Assembly (NCBI RefSeq): GCF_003122215.1
Contig: NZ_QEYD01000016.1
Location: 1 to 64,000, forward strand
Reading direction: 5' to 3'
DNA length: 64,000 nucleotides
DNA from: Pararhodobacter marinus
Lineage (GTDB): Bacteria; Pseudomonadota; Alphaproteobacteria; Rhodobacterales; Rhodobacteraceae
Shown in pieces: positions 26,937 to 36,092 of the stretch (position 1 is the first letter of the stretch; each line of letters begins with the position of its first letter). The notes under the pieces were generated by a model. That model had not been told where the DNA came from and made no database searches. It worked only from the letters and a program-made list of their open reading frames with translations. A program made the position numbers and the translations under genes.

Positions 26937-28895
26937 ATGGCACACAAAACCCTGATCGTTTCGATCGTGGCTTTTCTGGTGGCGGCCTGCCTTGCGCTGG
27001 TCACGTCGCTCGTCCTAGTCGGCATGGTCGAGAGGCGCACGGGCGATGCGGTGACCGGCGCCTTCCGCCGCGCCGGGATCACCTGGGCCGAGATCGATGT
27101 GGACGGGCTGAATGTCGGGCTCAGTGGCACCGCCCCCACCGAAAGCGCCCGCATCCGCGCGCTGCAGGTCGCGGGCGAGGTGATCGACATCTCGCGCGTG
27201 TCGGAAACCATCGTCGTCCCGGTCCGCACCGCCATCGTCGCCCCCACCTTCCGGGTCGAGCTGATGCGCAACCGCGACGAACTTTCGGTCATCGGTCTCG
27301 TCCCCGAGACCCGCGAGGGCGAGCCCCTGGTCGACCGGCTGGCCGAGGCGCTGCCGTCCCTCGATGTCGTCGACATGCTGCAGACCTCGAATTACGCGGT
27401 GCCGGGCGGCTGGGTCGCGGCGGTCAATTTCGCGATCGAGGCGCTCGAGCGGTTCGATGTCGGCCGGATTTCGGTCACGGCGGGCCGGATCGAGGTCGAG
27501 GCGCTGGTCGACGGCCCCACCCAGCGGCGTGAGATGGAACAGGCCCTGCGCGCCATCGCCCCGCGCGGGCAGGTGCTGCAGCTCGATCTGGTCGCGCCGC
27601 GTCCGGTCGCGGCGCCCTTCCTGCTGCGCGTCGATGCCGAGGGCGGGGCGCTGCAGACGGCCTCTTGCGTGGCCGACACCGCCGAGGCCCAGGAGCGCAT
27701 CGCCGCCGCGCTGAGCGCGGCAGGCGTCACCCGGCGCCTGAACTGTCCGCTGGCCTTGGGCGCGCCGACGCCGCGCTGGGGCGAAGGCGCCGCCGTCGCC
27801 ATCGCCGCCCTGGCCGAGTTGGGCGAGGGCAGCCTGACCATCTCGGACGGCACCGTGATCCTGTCGGCGCCGCATGACATCGACGCCACCGCCTTCGACC
27901 GCGCGGTCGGCCGTCTGGAAACCGCGCTGCCCGAAGCGTTCAGCCTCAACGCCGTGCGGCTTGACCCGCCGGTCGCGGAACAGGACGGCGCAGGCGCCGC
28001 GCCCGAGATCCAGCTCACGCTGACCGACGAGGGCCGCCTCTCGGTCGCGGGGCGTCTGCCGGACGAGCGGATCCGTGCCGCCGTGCGTGCCTTCTCCGGC
28101 GCCCGGTTCGGCCCCGACGCGGTCGAGGTCGCCACCCGGCTCGATCCCGAATTGCCCAGCGGGTGGTCGGTTCGCGTGCTCACCGCCATCGAAGCGCTGG
28201 CCGAATTGCATCACGGCAGCGGCGTCGTGCGCGCCGACCGCGTGTCGATCCGCGGCGTTTCGGGCAATCCCGACGCCCGCAGCCAGGTCACGCAGGCCCT
28301 GCTGCAGGGGCTGGGTGCACAGGCCAATATCGCCGTCGACGTCACCTATGACGAAGCGCTGGACCCCGTGGCCAACGCCCCCACGCCCGACAATTGCGAA
28401 GCGCGGGTGCAGGCGATCCTGGCCGAGGACAAGATCACGTTCGATCCCGGCTCGACCGAGATCAACGCGGCGGCGGGTCGGGTGCTGGACCGGATCGCCG
28501 ACGTGCTGCGCGAATGTGGCGAGCTGCCGCTGGAAGTCGCCGGATATACCGACAGCCAGGGGCGCGAGGAGACCAACCTCAATCTCAGCCAGGCCCGCGC
28601 CGAGGCGGTGATCAACGGCCTGTTGTCGCGCCGCGTCCTGGTCGCCTCGCTGGTCGCGCAGGGCTATGGCGCCGCCGATCCCATCGCCGACAACGGCACC
28701 GAGGCCGGGCGCGAGGCCAATCGCCGGATCGAGATCCGCCTGATCCGCCCCGAACCGCCTGCCGAACCGCTCGACCCGGCGCTCGAAGCCGAGCTGGAAT
28801 TCGAGATCCGGGAAGCCGATGACGACACGATCCGACCGCGCCGCCGCCCCGGCAGCGAGCCCGCGGTCGAGGAAACCGAGGGCAGCGGCGATTGA
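26937..28895 (+). CDS. OmpA-family protein with repeated BON-like modules
   Basis: A 652-residue envelope protein. An N-terminal uncleaved-anchor or signal helix (about residues 5-30) is followed by a long region of repeated BON-like units, for example DVDGLNVGLSGTAPTESARI and FRVELMRNRDELSVIGLVPE, spaced through residues 45-480. The C-terminal OmpA domain (about 500-605) has KITFDPGSTEINAAAGRVLD and VAGYTDSQGREETNLNLSQA, the peptidoglycan-binding pattern, followed by an acidic Arg/Glu tail. It should tether to peptidoglycan from the periplasm. The arrangement is like mycobacterial ArfA, but the exact role is unknown. It lies 40 codons-worth of leader away from nothing else: 70 bases after ubiA. 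Confidence 0.88.
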   Translation: MAHKTLIVSIVAFLVAACLALVTSLVLVGMVERRTGDAVTGAFRRAGITWAEIDVDGLNVGLSGTAPTESARIRALQVAGEVIDISRVSETIVVPVRTAIVAPTFRVELMRNRDELSVIGLVPETREGEPLVDRLAEALPSLDVVDMLQTSNYAVPGGWVAAVNFAIEALERFDVGRISVTAGRIEVEALVDGPTQRREMEQALRAIAPRGQVLQLDLVAPRPVAAPFLLRVDAEGGALQTASCVADTAEAQERIAAALSAAGVTRRLNCPLALGAPTPRWGEGAAVAIAALAELGEGSLTISDGTVILSAPHDIDATAFDRAVGRLETALPEAFSLNAVRLDPPVAEQDGAGAAPEIQLTLTDEGRLSVAGRLPDERIRAAVRAFSGARFGPDAVEVATRLDPELPSGWSVRVLTAIEALAELHHGSGVVRADRVSIRGVSGNPDARSQVTQALLQGLGAQANIAVDVTYDEALDPVANAPTPDNCEARVQAILAEDKITFDPGSTEINAAAGRVLDRIADVLRECGELPLEVAGYTDSQGREETNLNLSQARAEAVINGLLSRRVLVASLVAQGYGAADPIADNGTEAGREANRRIEIRLIRPEPPAEPLDPALEAELEFEIREADDDTIRPRRRPGSEPAVEETEGSGD

Positions 28896-28965
28896 CCTCG
28901 GCGCGATAGACCGGCATGACCGAAGCCACTGACAAAAGCCCCATGCGCGCGCCGGAGAGACTGGA

Positions 28966-29289
28966 ATGAACCGCACCGAATTCGTTGTCGTGACCCTGAT
29001 CGTCCTGACCGCCGCCTTCGCGCTGGGTTGGTTCGTCAATTGGGTCGTGCATCGGTTCACGCGCGTCACGCAGGCCGATCTGGGCGAACTCGAACGCATG
29101 GCGCAGGCCCTGCACGAGGCCGAGGAAACCCGCGATCAGGCCATCGCCTATATCCAGCACCGCGACGAGGAAGTCAGCCGCGAGATGTCGGCGCTGCAGG
29201 CCGAATTGCGCGCCGCGATGGAAGGGCTGCGCGATGCCCGCTACGAGGCCGAGAACCTGCGGCAGCGCCTGGCCGAGCAGGGGCAGTGA
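28966..29289 (+). CDS. Single-pass membrane protein with coiled coil
   Basis: A 107-residue protein with one membrane helix (about residues 7-28, FVVVTLIVLTAAFALGWFVN) and a long charged coiled coil from residue 38 to 104 with heptad-like Leu, Glu and Arg spacing. GGAGAGACTGGA precedes the ATG. It lies 70 bases after the OmpA-like gene and may work with it in the envelope, but that is inference from position. Small proteins of this kind (YhcB-like topology) are often conserved in Rhodobacterales. Confidence 0.72.
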   Translation: MNRTEFVVVTLIVLTAAFALGWFVNWVVHRFTRVTQADLGELERMAQALHEAEETRDQAIAYIQHRDEEVSREMSALQAELRAAMEGLRDARYEAENLRQRLAEQGQ

Positions 29290-29488
29290 CCCGCGCGCGG
29301 CAGGCCTCCGTCTTCGTCTGCAAAGCCCGCCCCCCGCGTACACATCGCCGCGAGCAGGTCTTGCCCGGTGTCCCGCGCACAGGCAAAGTGGCGCCCATGG
29401 TAACGCCGAGCGAGACGACACGATGAGGGCTCGTTCCCAGCACCCCACCCGGTTCCTGCCCGGGCGTATCCTCTGCCCCGAAGCCCGG

Positions 29489-30097
29489 ATGATGCCGTCT
29501 CGGCAGCTTCTTTGTGCCGCGGCGCTGGCGCTCAGCCTTGGCAGCGCGCCGGGGGCGATGGCGCAAAGTCTTGCCGACAGCGCTGCGCGGATCGAACAGC
29601 TGATCGAGTCCGGGCAGGGGGCCGAGGCGGTCGAGGCCGCGCGCCGGTTCCTTCAGCAGGTCGCCGAGCGCACCGGCTTCGGCGTCGCCAACGCACAGCT
29701 GACCGTCGGGGTGGCCGAGGGGTTCGGCATGTTCGAGCCGCGCGCCGATAACCGTTTCCTCGTCGACGAACCGATCCATGCCTATGTCGAGGTTTACGGC
29801 TTCAGCCTGTCGCCGCTCAGCAACGGCGCGAACCGGCTGCTGTTCGACGTGTCCTTCACGCTCGATTCGCCCGAGGGCGAGCAGCTGACAGACGGGATGA
29901 TCTCGATGGGCGAGGTTCAGCTCGATTCCTACCGCGAACCGATCGACGGCTATTTTCACCTGACCTACCGCGTCACCGGCGCCGTCGGAGCCTATATCCT
30001 GCGCACGCGGGTGGTGGATCGCGCCAGCGGCGAGACGGCGGAATTTTCCCTGCCAGTAGTGTTTTCCGAGCCCGGCGCGGCGACCTCCGAGAAATAG
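29489..30097 (+). CDS. Secreted hypothetical protein
   Basis: A 202-residue protein beginning with a Sec signal peptide (MMPSRQLLCAAALALSLGSA, cleavage after GAMA). The ATG at 29489 is preferred over the in-frame ATG at 29423, which would place an odd 22-residue leader before the signal. The mature protein has an alpha-helical first part (about residues 28-55) and a beta-rich second part with FDVSFTLDSPEGEQLTDGM and YFHLTYRVTGAVGAYILRTR. I recognise no family. It sits 199 bases after the coiled-coil gene and converges with moaE 27 bases later. Confidence 0.72.
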   Translation: MMPSRQLLCAAALALSLGSAPGAMAQSLADSAARIEQLIESGQGAEAVEAARRFLQQVAERTGFGVANAQLTVGVAEGFGMFEPRADNRFLVDEPIHAYVEVYGFSLSPLSNGANRLLFDVSFTLDSPEGEQLTDGMISMGEVQLDSYREPIDGYFHLTYRVTGAVGAYILRTRVVDRASGETAEFSLPVVFSEPGAATSEK

Positions 30098-30124
30098 CCT
30101 GCAGCGGACGCCGCCTGCCGCGTT

Positions 30125-30565
30125 TTACCAGCGCTTCAGCGCGCTTTCGTCACGCTCGGCGGCCTCGACCCAGGCTTCACCGGTCGCGGTGATTTCCTTT
30201 TTCCAGAAGGGCGCGCGGGATTTCAGGTAATCCATCAGGAATTCGGCCGCGGCGAAAGCCTCGGCGCGGTGGCGCGCGGCGGTGGCGACCATCATGATCG
30301 TCTCGCCGGGGGCCAACGGGCCATGCCGGTGAAGGATCAGCACGTCGGCCAGGTCCCAGCGCTCGCCCGCCTCCGCGGCGATCTTGGTCAGCGCGCGCTC
30401 GGTCATGCCGGGATAATGCTCGATCTCCATCCGCGCCAGCTGGCCGCTCGCATCGCGCACGATGCCGCAGAAGCTGACCACGGCCCCCGCGCCCGGGGCG
30501 CGGGCGGCGAAAGCGTTGCATTCGGCGCCGTAATCGAAAGGTTCGGCCTGAACGCGGATCTCCAT
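30125..30565 (-). CDS. moaE: Molybdopterin synthase catalytic subunit
   Basis: A 146-residue MoaE that, with MoaD, inserts the dithiolene sulfurs into precursor Z to make molybdopterin. Family motifs are VVSFCGIVRD, LEHYPGMTE-like (EIEHYPGMTERAL), the loop RHGPLAPGETIMMV, and the catalytic lysine stretch LKSRAPFWKKE. moaD ends four bases before it, so the two are co-transcribed with pgsA. Length is typical. Confidence 0.95.
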   Translation of the reverse strand: MEIRVQAEPFDYGAECNAFAARAPGAGAVVSFCGIVRDASGQLARMEIEHYPGMTERALTKIAAEAGERWDLADVLILHRHGPLAPGETIMMVATAARHRAEAFAAAEFLMDYLKSRAPFWKKEITATGEAWVEAAERDESALKRW

Positions 30566-30569
30566 CGCC

Positions 30570-30821
30570 TCAGCCCCCGGTCATCGGCGGGAAAAAAGCC
30601 ACTTCGCGCACGCCCGCGAGCGGCGCGTTGAAATCGCTCAGTTCCTGATCCAGTGCCACGCGTACGGCGGCGAGATCGGAAAAGGCCAGCGCGTAGCGGT
30701 CGTCCTTCGCGCGCAGTTCCTCGACCAGCTCGGCCACGGTGCCCGCGCCGGTCTGAACCGTTTCGCGCGGTTCGCCGATGCGTTCGCGCAGCCAGGCGAA
30801 ATACAGGATCGTCAGCGTCAT
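30570..30821 (-). CDS. moaD: Molybdopterin synthase sulfur carrier subunit
   Basis: An 83-residue ubiquitin-fold sulfur carrier ending in Gly-Gly (FFPPMTGG), the site of thiocarboxylation by MoeB. The start ATG at 30821 overlaps the pgsA stop (ATGA, 30818-30821). It is followed by moaE after four bases. LYFAWLRERIGEPRETVQ and VRVALDQELSDFNAPLAG match the MoaD family. Confidence 0.93.
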   Translation of the reverse strand: MTLTILYFAWLRERIGEPRETVQTGAGTVAELVEELRAKDDRYALAFSDLAAVRVALDQELSDFNAPLAGVREVAFFPPMTGG

Positions 30822-31486
30822 TCCGAGCCGTCCTTCAGATGCGGCAGGGCCTTGCGCAGATAGTCCCAGCCGGTGATCGCGGTCAGCAAAGCGGCGACCC
30901 AGATCAGCAAGAGGCCGATGGCCCAGACCACCTCGCCGCTGACATTGGCCAGCGACAGCATGTTGATGTCGGCGTCGATGCCGGCATCGGTCATTTCGCT
31001 GATCAGCGCGTTGTTGCGGGCGAGCGCCTGCTCGCGCACATATTCCAGCCCCAGCGCCGCGAACAGGGTCGAGATCGCGATCATCTGCGCGGTGGTTTTC
31101 CACTTGGCCAGCTTCGTGACCGCCAGCAGGCGCGACGTGTTGCCCAGATATTCGCGCAGCCCCGAAACGAAGACCTCGCGGAACAGGATGATCGTCGCGG
31201 GCAGGATCAGCCAGGGATCCATGCCCGAATAGCCGGTGATCACCAGAAGCGCGATCACCACCATCGCCTTGTCCGCGATCGGGTCCATCATCGCGCCGAT
31301 TCGGCTTTCCTGCCGCCACAGCCGCGCCAGATAGCCGTCGAAGTAGTCGGTGATCGCCGCGACCAGGAACAGGACCAGCGCGAACCAGTCCGCCCAGGGG
31401 CGTGCGAAATAGAGAAACATCACCGCGACCCCGGGGGCGGCGAGCAAGCGCAGCAGCGTAAGCGAGTTGGGCAGGTTCCAGCGCAT
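30818..31486 (-). CDS. pgsA: CDP-diacylglycerol-glycerol-3-phosphate 3-phosphatidyltransferase
   Basis: A 222-residue membrane enzyme for phosphatidylglycerol synthesis. The CDP-alcohol phosphotransferase signature is complete: DGYLARLWRQESRIGAMMDP followed by IADK (DGxxAR...GxxxDxxxD). About six hydrophobic helices are present. ATG 31486 (MRWNLPNSLTLLRLLAAPG) matches the family start; the open frame extending to 31708 runs over the PAS gene and is not used. Its stop overlaps moaD by four bases. Confidence 0.94.
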   Translation of the reverse strand: MRWNLPNSLTLLRLLAAPGVAVMFLYFARPWADWFALVLFLVAAITDYFDGYLARLWRQESRIGAMMDPIADKAMVVIALLVITGYSGMDPWLILPATIILFREVFVSGLREYLGNTSRLLAVTKLAKWKTTAQMIAISTLFAALGLEYVREQALARNNALISEMTDAGIDADINMLSLANVSGEVVWAIGLLLIWVAALLTAITGWDYLRKALPHLKDGSE

Positions 31487-31526
31487 GGGCCGTTGGTAGC
31501 CCATGCACGAGGCGTGGGGAAGGGGC

Positions 31527-33077
31527 CTATTCCGCGGCGTATTCGGATGCGTCGTCGTCCGCCGGGTGGGGGACGCGGCCCGCATTACGCCCGGCGTCCG
31601 GTTCGCGGCCACGCCCCGGGTGATCCGGGCCCGGTACCCTGCCGGAACGCGCATCGGCGCGCGCGCCCGGATCGGCCCGTGCCGCTGCGCCCAGGCCTGC
31701 TGGGGCACCCGATGCGGGGCTGCGTGTCGCCGATGAACCCGCGCCCTTCCCGGCAGATGTCGGTGCCGTTGTTCGCGCCGTCACGCTCCGGTTGCCGGCG
31801 GCTGTTTCGGCGGCGGCGGCGGATTCGAGGCGCGAGGCGGTGATCATCGACAGGCTGGTCTGGATCGCGACGGCCAGACTGGACAGGCTTTGCAGGCTTT
31901 CGGTGATTTCCGACTGCACGTTGTCGATCTGGTCCAGCGTTGCCGAGCACGCCGCTTCGAACACGTCGTCGCGCCGGCTTTCGACCCGCCCGAGAATGCG
32001 GATCGTGTCGAGCCCCAGCACAAGCCGCCGGATCTCGAAGGCAGAGGCGATCAGCTGGGTCGCCATCTTGCCCGCCTCATCGAGCGAGGCTTCGACCTTG
32101 GTTTCGCTTTCGGTGCCCAGTTGCTGGACGATCAGATGCTCGCGGCGCTGTTCGTCACCGTCGAAAGAGGGGGGCGGGCGGCGGATATGTTCCGACATTT
32201 CCAGATGCAGTCGCGCGCAATTGGCAAGGATCAGCGCCCGGCGCACGGCGGAATCCATGCGGCCGCAGATATTCTGCTCGCCCGTGACGAAATTGGTAAG
32301 CCGTTCCGAGATATTGTCGAACGAGGTCTTGTAGTTCATCGAGATCTGGCTGATCGGCCCGCCCTGCGGTTCCAGACGGGCGGCGATCAGGCGCATGTTG
32401 ACGGGCAGCAGCTTCAGGCTGTCGAACAGTTTCACCAGCCGCGTCTGCTCTTGCAGCGCCTTGGACAGGGCGCCGACCAGCTCCGTCAGATGGGTCGCGG
32501 TCTTGTCGGCGCTGCGGTTCAGCACCTGGTCACGCGCGGTGGTTTCGCGTTGCAGGGCGGTGCTCATGAACTCGGCATAGGACTGGAATCCCATGTCGTG
32601 CAGCCGTTCCAGAAGCAGCTCGGCCGATTTTTCCGCGCTCAGATTCTCCGTCTCTTCGCGGCGCCTGAGCCTGGCGTATTCGCTGCGAATCGTGTGGAAC
32701 AGCGGCGAGGAAGGCTTCATCCGGACCGAGAAATAGCCCCCTTCACAGGGAATCGCGGCCGCGAGGACCCAGTAATAGCGCCCGTCCTGCGAGCGGTTCT
32801 TGACGTAGCCCACCGCGGGATCGCCCGCTTTCAGGCATTGCCAGAAGATATGGAAGAACCCCTTGGGCATGTCGGGATGGCGCACGATCTTGTGCGGCGC
32901 GCCGACCAGTTCGCGCCAGTCATAGCCCGACAGGCGCCGGAAGACGTTGTTCGCCGCCTGGATCAAGCCGCGTTCATTGGTCCGCGAATAGATCAGTTCT
33001 TCGGTGTCGAAGGGCATGTCCTGCCCGGAATCGCGCGCGGCCTGCGCGAAGCTGGAGGAGGTCGGTGTCTGTGACAT
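31527..33077 (-). CDS. Aer-like PAS protein without an MCP signalling domain
   Basis: A 516-residue soluble protein. The N-terminus (residues about 20-110) is a PAS domain of the Aer/energy-sensing type: ERGLIQAANNVFRRLSGYDW, then GAPHKIVRHPDMPKGFFHIF and SQDGRYYWVLA, which in Aer binds FAD. The middle 300 residues are helical and lack the chemoreceptor hairpin tip. The last about 90 residues are disordered, rich in Ala, Gly, Arg, Pro and Ser. ATG 33077 is chosen over a TTG at 33089. Downstream lies pgsA (40 bases) and upstream uvrC (76 bases). It may be a cytoplasmic redox sensor, but its partner is not in view. Confidence 0.78.
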   Translation of the reverse strand: MSQTPTSSSFAQAARDSGQDMPFDTEELIYSRTNERGLIQAANNVFRRLSGYDWRELVGAPHKIVRHPDMPKGFFHIFWQCLKAGDPAVGYVKNRSQDGRYYWVLAAAIPCEGGYFSVRMKPSSPLFHTIRSEYARLRRREETENLSAEKSAELLLERLHDMGFQSYAEFMSTALQRETTARDQVLNRSADKTATHLTELVGALSKALQEQTRLVKLFDSLKLLPVNMRLIAARLEPQGGPISQISMNYKTSFDNISERLTNFVTGEQNICGRMDSAVRRALILANCARLHLEMSEHIRRPPPSFDGDEQRREHLIVQQLGTESETKVEASLDEAGKMATQLIASAFEIRRLVLGLDTIRILGRVESRRDDVFEAACSATLDQIDNVQSEITESLQSLSSLAVAIQTSLSMITASRLESAAAAETAAGNRSVTARTTAPTSAGKGAGSSATRSPASGAPAGLGAAARADPGARADARSGRVPGPDHPGRGREPDAGRNAGRVPHPADDDASEYAAE

Positions 33078-33153
33078 GAGCGCACGCAATGAGGAAAGCC
33101 AACGCCCCCAGCATCGCGCCCGAACCTTTCGAACCCGTTACCGGCGCCGCGCT

Positions 33154-35013
33154 TCACTCGCCCGTGTGAAAGAAATTGTAGATCGTCTCGGCCATCGCCT
33201 GAGAAATCCCCTCGACCGCGCGCAGATCGCTCAGCCCCGCGCGGCTGACCGCCTTGGCGGAGCCGAAATGGGCCAGAAGCGCCCGCTTGCGCGCGGCGCC
33301 GATGCCTGGAACCTCGTCGAGCGGCGTCTTGGTCGTGGTCTTCGCCCGCGCCGCGCGGTGGGTGCCGATGGCGAAACGGTGGGCCTCGTCGCGCAGGCGC
33401 TGGATGAAATAGAGAACCGGGTCGTTGCGCTGCAGCGCGAACGGGTTTTCGCCCGGGCGGTGGAATTCCTCGCGCCCCAGGTCGCGCTCGAGCCCCTTCG
33501 CCACCCCCACGAAGGGCACGTCGTCGATGCCGAGGCTGGTCATCACCTCGGCCACCGCCGACACCTGCGGCGCGCCGCCGTCGATCAGCAAGAGATCGGG
33601 CCAGGCGGGCGTCTGGCGGCCGGGATCTTCTTTCAGCAGCCGTTCGAAGCGGCGCGTCAGGACCTCTTTCATCATGCCGAAATCGTCGCCTGGCGCGGTC
33701 TTGATGTTGAACTTGCGGTATTGGTTCTTCATCCAGCCTTCGGGCCCCGCGACCACCATCGCGCCCACCGAATGCGCGCCCTGGATATGCGAGTTGTCAT
33801 AGATCTCGACCCGCTGCGGCGGCTCATCGAGGCCGAATGCCTCGGCCAGACCGCGCAACAGCCGCGACTGCGCCGCGCTTTCCGACATCTTCCGGCCCAG
33901 GCTTTCGCGCGCATTGCGCAAAGCGTTCTCGACCAGCTCGGCCTTTTCGCCGCGCTTGGGGATGGTCAGCGCGACATTGCGGCCCGCGCGGGCGCTGAGG
34001 AGTTCGTGGATCAGGTCCTCGTTGTCGATGGGATGCGACAGCAGGATCTGCCGGGGCGGGGGCTTGCCGTCGTAGAATTGCGCAAGGAAGGCTTCGAGTA
34101 TCTCGCCTTCTTCCGCGCCGGCGCCGGTGCGCGGATAGAAATCGGCATTCCCCCAGCTCTGGTTCGCGCGGATGAAGAAGACCTGCACGCAGGCCTGCCC
34201 CTTTTCCAGGTGCAGCGCCACGACGTCGGCTTCCTCGACGCCCTGCGGGTTGATGCCCTGCGATTGCTGCACGGCGGTCAGCGCGCGGATCCGGTCGCGC
34301 AAGGCCGCCGCGCGCTCGAATTCCATCGCCTCCGAGGCGTCCTGCATTTCCTTCGCCAGCTCGCCCTGGATATGCGAGGTCTTGCCGGACAGGAACCGCT
34401 CGGCATCGGACACGAGATCACGGTAAGCTTCGGGCGTGATCAGGTTCACACAGGGACCCGCGCAGCGCTTGATCTGGTAGAGCAGGCAGGGGCGCGAACG
34501 GTTGGCGAAAACGCTGTCGGTGCAGGAGCGCAGCAGGAACACCTTCTGCAGCTGGTTGAGCGTCCGGTTCACCGCCGAACCGCTGGCGAAGGGGCCGAAA
34601 TAGGTGCCCTTGGACGTGCGCTTGCCGCGATGCTTGCGGATCTGCGGAAAGGCGTGGTCCTTGGCGATCAGGATATTGGGAAAGCTTTTGTCGTCGCGCA
34701 AAAGCACGTTGTAGACGGGCTTGAGCTGCTTGATCAGGTTCTGTTCCAGAAGCAGCGCTTCGGTCTCGGTCCGGGTCGTGAGGAACATCATCGACCGCGT
34801 TTCCGATATCATCCGCGCGATCCGGCCCGAATGCCCCGACGGGCGTGCGTAATTCGACACCCGGGCCTTCAGGTTGCGCGCCTTGCCCACGTAGAGCACC
34901 CGCGCCTCGGCATCGAGCATGCGGTAAACCCCCGGCGATCCGTCCAGCGTACGGACGTAGCTGGCGATCAGCGCGTGGCCCGTAAGCTCCGGGATGTCAG
35001 GCGTGTCGGTCAT
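33154..35013 (-). CDS. uvrC: Excinuclease ABC subunit C
   Basis: A 619-residue UvrC, the dual-incision nuclease of nucleotide excision repair. The N-terminal GIY-YIG domain is visible as [20 protein letters not shown], followed by the Cys motif region [13 protein letters not shown], a UVR segment ([16 protein letters not shown]), the RNase H-like nuclease region ([31 protein letters not shown]) and C-terminal HhH motifs ([20 protein letters not shown]). The ATG at 35013 (MTDTPD) is preferred over 33 extra codons upstream. No ribosome site is strong. Confidence 0.96.
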   Translation of the reverse strand: MTDTPDIPELTGHALIASYVRTLDGSPGVYRMLDAEARVLYVGKARNLKARVSNYARPSGHSGRIARMISETRSMMFLTTRTETEALLLEQNLIKQLKPVYNVLLRDDKSFPNILIAKDHAFPQIRKHRGKRTSKGTYFGPFASGSAVNRTLNQLQKVFLLRSCTDSVFANRSRPCLLYQIKRCAGPCVNLITPEAYRDLVSDAERFLSGKTSHIQGELAKEMQDASEAMEFERAAALRDRIRALTAVQQSQGINPQGVEEADVVALHLEKGQACVQVFFIRANQSWGNADFYPRTGAGAEEGEILEAFLAQFYDGKPPPRQILLSHPIDNEDLIHELLSARAGRNVALTIPKRGEKAELVENALRNARESLGRKMSESAAQSRLLRGLAEAFGLDEPPQRVEIYDNSHIQGAHSVGAMVVAGPEGWMKNQYRKFNIKTAPGDDFGMMKEVLTRRFERLLKEDPGRQTPAWPDLLLIDGGAPQVSAVAEVMTSLGIDDVPFVGVAKGLERDLGREEFHRPGENPFALQRNDPVLYFIQRLRDEAHRFAIGTHRAARAKTTTKTPLDEVPGIGAARKRALLAHFGSAKAVSRAGLSDLRAVEGISQAMAETIYNFFHTGE

Positions 35014-35080
35014 GAGATGATTCTGCTCTTGCTGCAAGTGTACTGCGCCGGAATACAAGCGCAAAGCTTTCCACGGAATC

Positions 35081-35089
35081 TGTGGATAA
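35081..35089. promoter_or_regulatory. Perfect DnaA-box sequence upstream of uvrC
   Basis: TGTGGATAA reads TTATCCACA on the minus strand, identical to the E. coli R-box consensus. It lies about 70 bases upstream of the uvrC start. It is a single site with no cluster around it, so it may be chance or a local DnaA-regulated element; an origin is not supported. Confidence 0.4.
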
Positions 35090-35168
35090 GGCTGTGAAGA
35101 GCCTGCGGGCAAAGGCGAGAAACCCTTGTATCGCTGGGCATTCCGTGATGTGCCTATTATTTAGGCGG

Positions 35169-35198
35169 TTTTGCAAGGCTTTGATATTGCTTGCAAAA
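35169..35198. repeat. A/T-rich inverted repeat in the uvrC-SDR gap
   Basis: TTTTGCAAG (35169-35177) and CTTGCAAAA (35190-35198) form a perfect 9-base palindrome around 12 bases, in the most A/T-rich stretch of the window. The spacing of the arms suits a dimeric repressor. It lies between uvrC (start 35013) and the 3' end of the SDR gene (35303), both on the minus strand. The 289-base gap holds no gene that I can see. Confidence 0.5.
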
Positions 35199-35302
35199 AA
35201 TCTTTCCCGCGCCAACCCCCTGAAATTCTTAAAGTTTTGGTGACGTGTTTGTGACAGCGCCGCGCGCGGTGGACAAGCTGACGCAGGGGCCACCGCAAAG
35301 GC

Positions 35303-36085
35303 TTATTCGACGCCCAGGATATCGGGGGTTTTCCAGCCCAGATGCTGGCCGCCATCAACGCAGATCAACTGCCCTGTGACGGCCTTTGCATCCAGCAGAT
35401 AGCCCAGCGTGGTGCAGATATCCTCGGGGTCGGATCCGCGTCCCAGGACGGTGTTGGCGCGCTGTCGGGCGAAGTGGTCCTCGGTCTGGCGGGCGCCGCG
35501 CATGGTCGGGCCGGGACCGATCGCGTTGACGCGGATCGCGGGCGCCAGCGCCTGCGCCGAGGTCCGGGTCAGCGCCCAGAGCCCCATTTTCGCCAGCGTG
35601 TAGGTCATGAATTCGGGTGTCAGTTTCTGCACCCTTTGGTCGATCATGTTGACGATCAGCCCGGTGGGCAGGGGCTCTCCCTGCGCGTCGGTGCCGGCGG
35701 GGGCGGCCTGCGCCGCGAAAGCCTGCGTCAGCACGAAAGGCGCGCGCAGGTTCGATTCCATGTGACGGTCCCAGCCCTTGCGGGTGGCGCTGCTCAGGGT
35801 GTCGTATTCGAAGATCGAGGCATTGTTGACCAGAAGCGACAGCGTCCCCCCCAGCGCCTTGGCGGCGGCGGGCAAGAGCGCCTGCGTTTCGTCCTCGTCC
35901 AGCAGATCGGCCTGCAGCGTGACCGCTTTCACGCCCTTGTCACAGCAGGCTTCGGCCGTGGCCTCGGCCCCGTCGCGCGAGGTCGCGTAATGCAGCGCCA
36001 CGTCCCAGCCGCGCCCGGCGAGGTAAAGCGCCATCTCGGCCCCCAGCCGCTGACCCGCCCCTGTAATCAATGCCCGTCCGTTCAT
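35303..36085 (-). CDS. Short-chain dehydrogenase, pteridine-reductase-like
   Basis: A 260-residue SDR. The cofactor loop is TGAGQRLGAEMA instead of the usual TGxxxGIG; RLG at this place is typical of PTR1/FolM-type pteridine reductases. The catalytic part also fits: NMIDQRV with Asp where classical SDRs have Ser, then YTLAK as the YxxxK pair. NNASIFEYDTL is the NNAS motif. It probably reduces a pterin or a related substrate with NADPH; a general SDR is the alternative. ATG 36085 (MNGRALITGAG) is chosen over a 12-residue extension. The gap to the antiporter stop is seven bases, so it is in the same operon. Confidence 0.85.
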   Translation of the reverse strand: MNGRALITGAGQRLGAEMALYLAGRGWDVALHYATSRDGAEATAEACCDKGVKAVTLQADLLDEDETQALLPAAAKALGGTLSLLVNNASIFEYDTLSSATRKGWDRHMESNLRAPFVLTQAFAAQAAPAGTDAQGEPLPTGLIVNMIDQRVQKLTPEFMTYTLAKMGLWALTRTSAQALAPAIRVNAIGPGPTMRGARQTEDHFARQRANTVLGRGSDPEDICTTLGYLLDAKAVTGQLICVDGGQHLGWKTPDILGVE

Positions 36086-36092
36086 GCTATCC

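Noticed and set aside
33004-35097. A 697-codon plus-strand frame opposite uvrC
   Set aside because: UvrC on the minus strand is complete with all domains. The plus frame is an Arg/His/Gly-rich shadow.
35014-35302. The A/T-rich gap as a chromosomal origin of replication
   Set aside because: Only one DnaA box is present and no parAB, hemE or similar origin-linked genes are nearby. A cluster of boxes would be needed.
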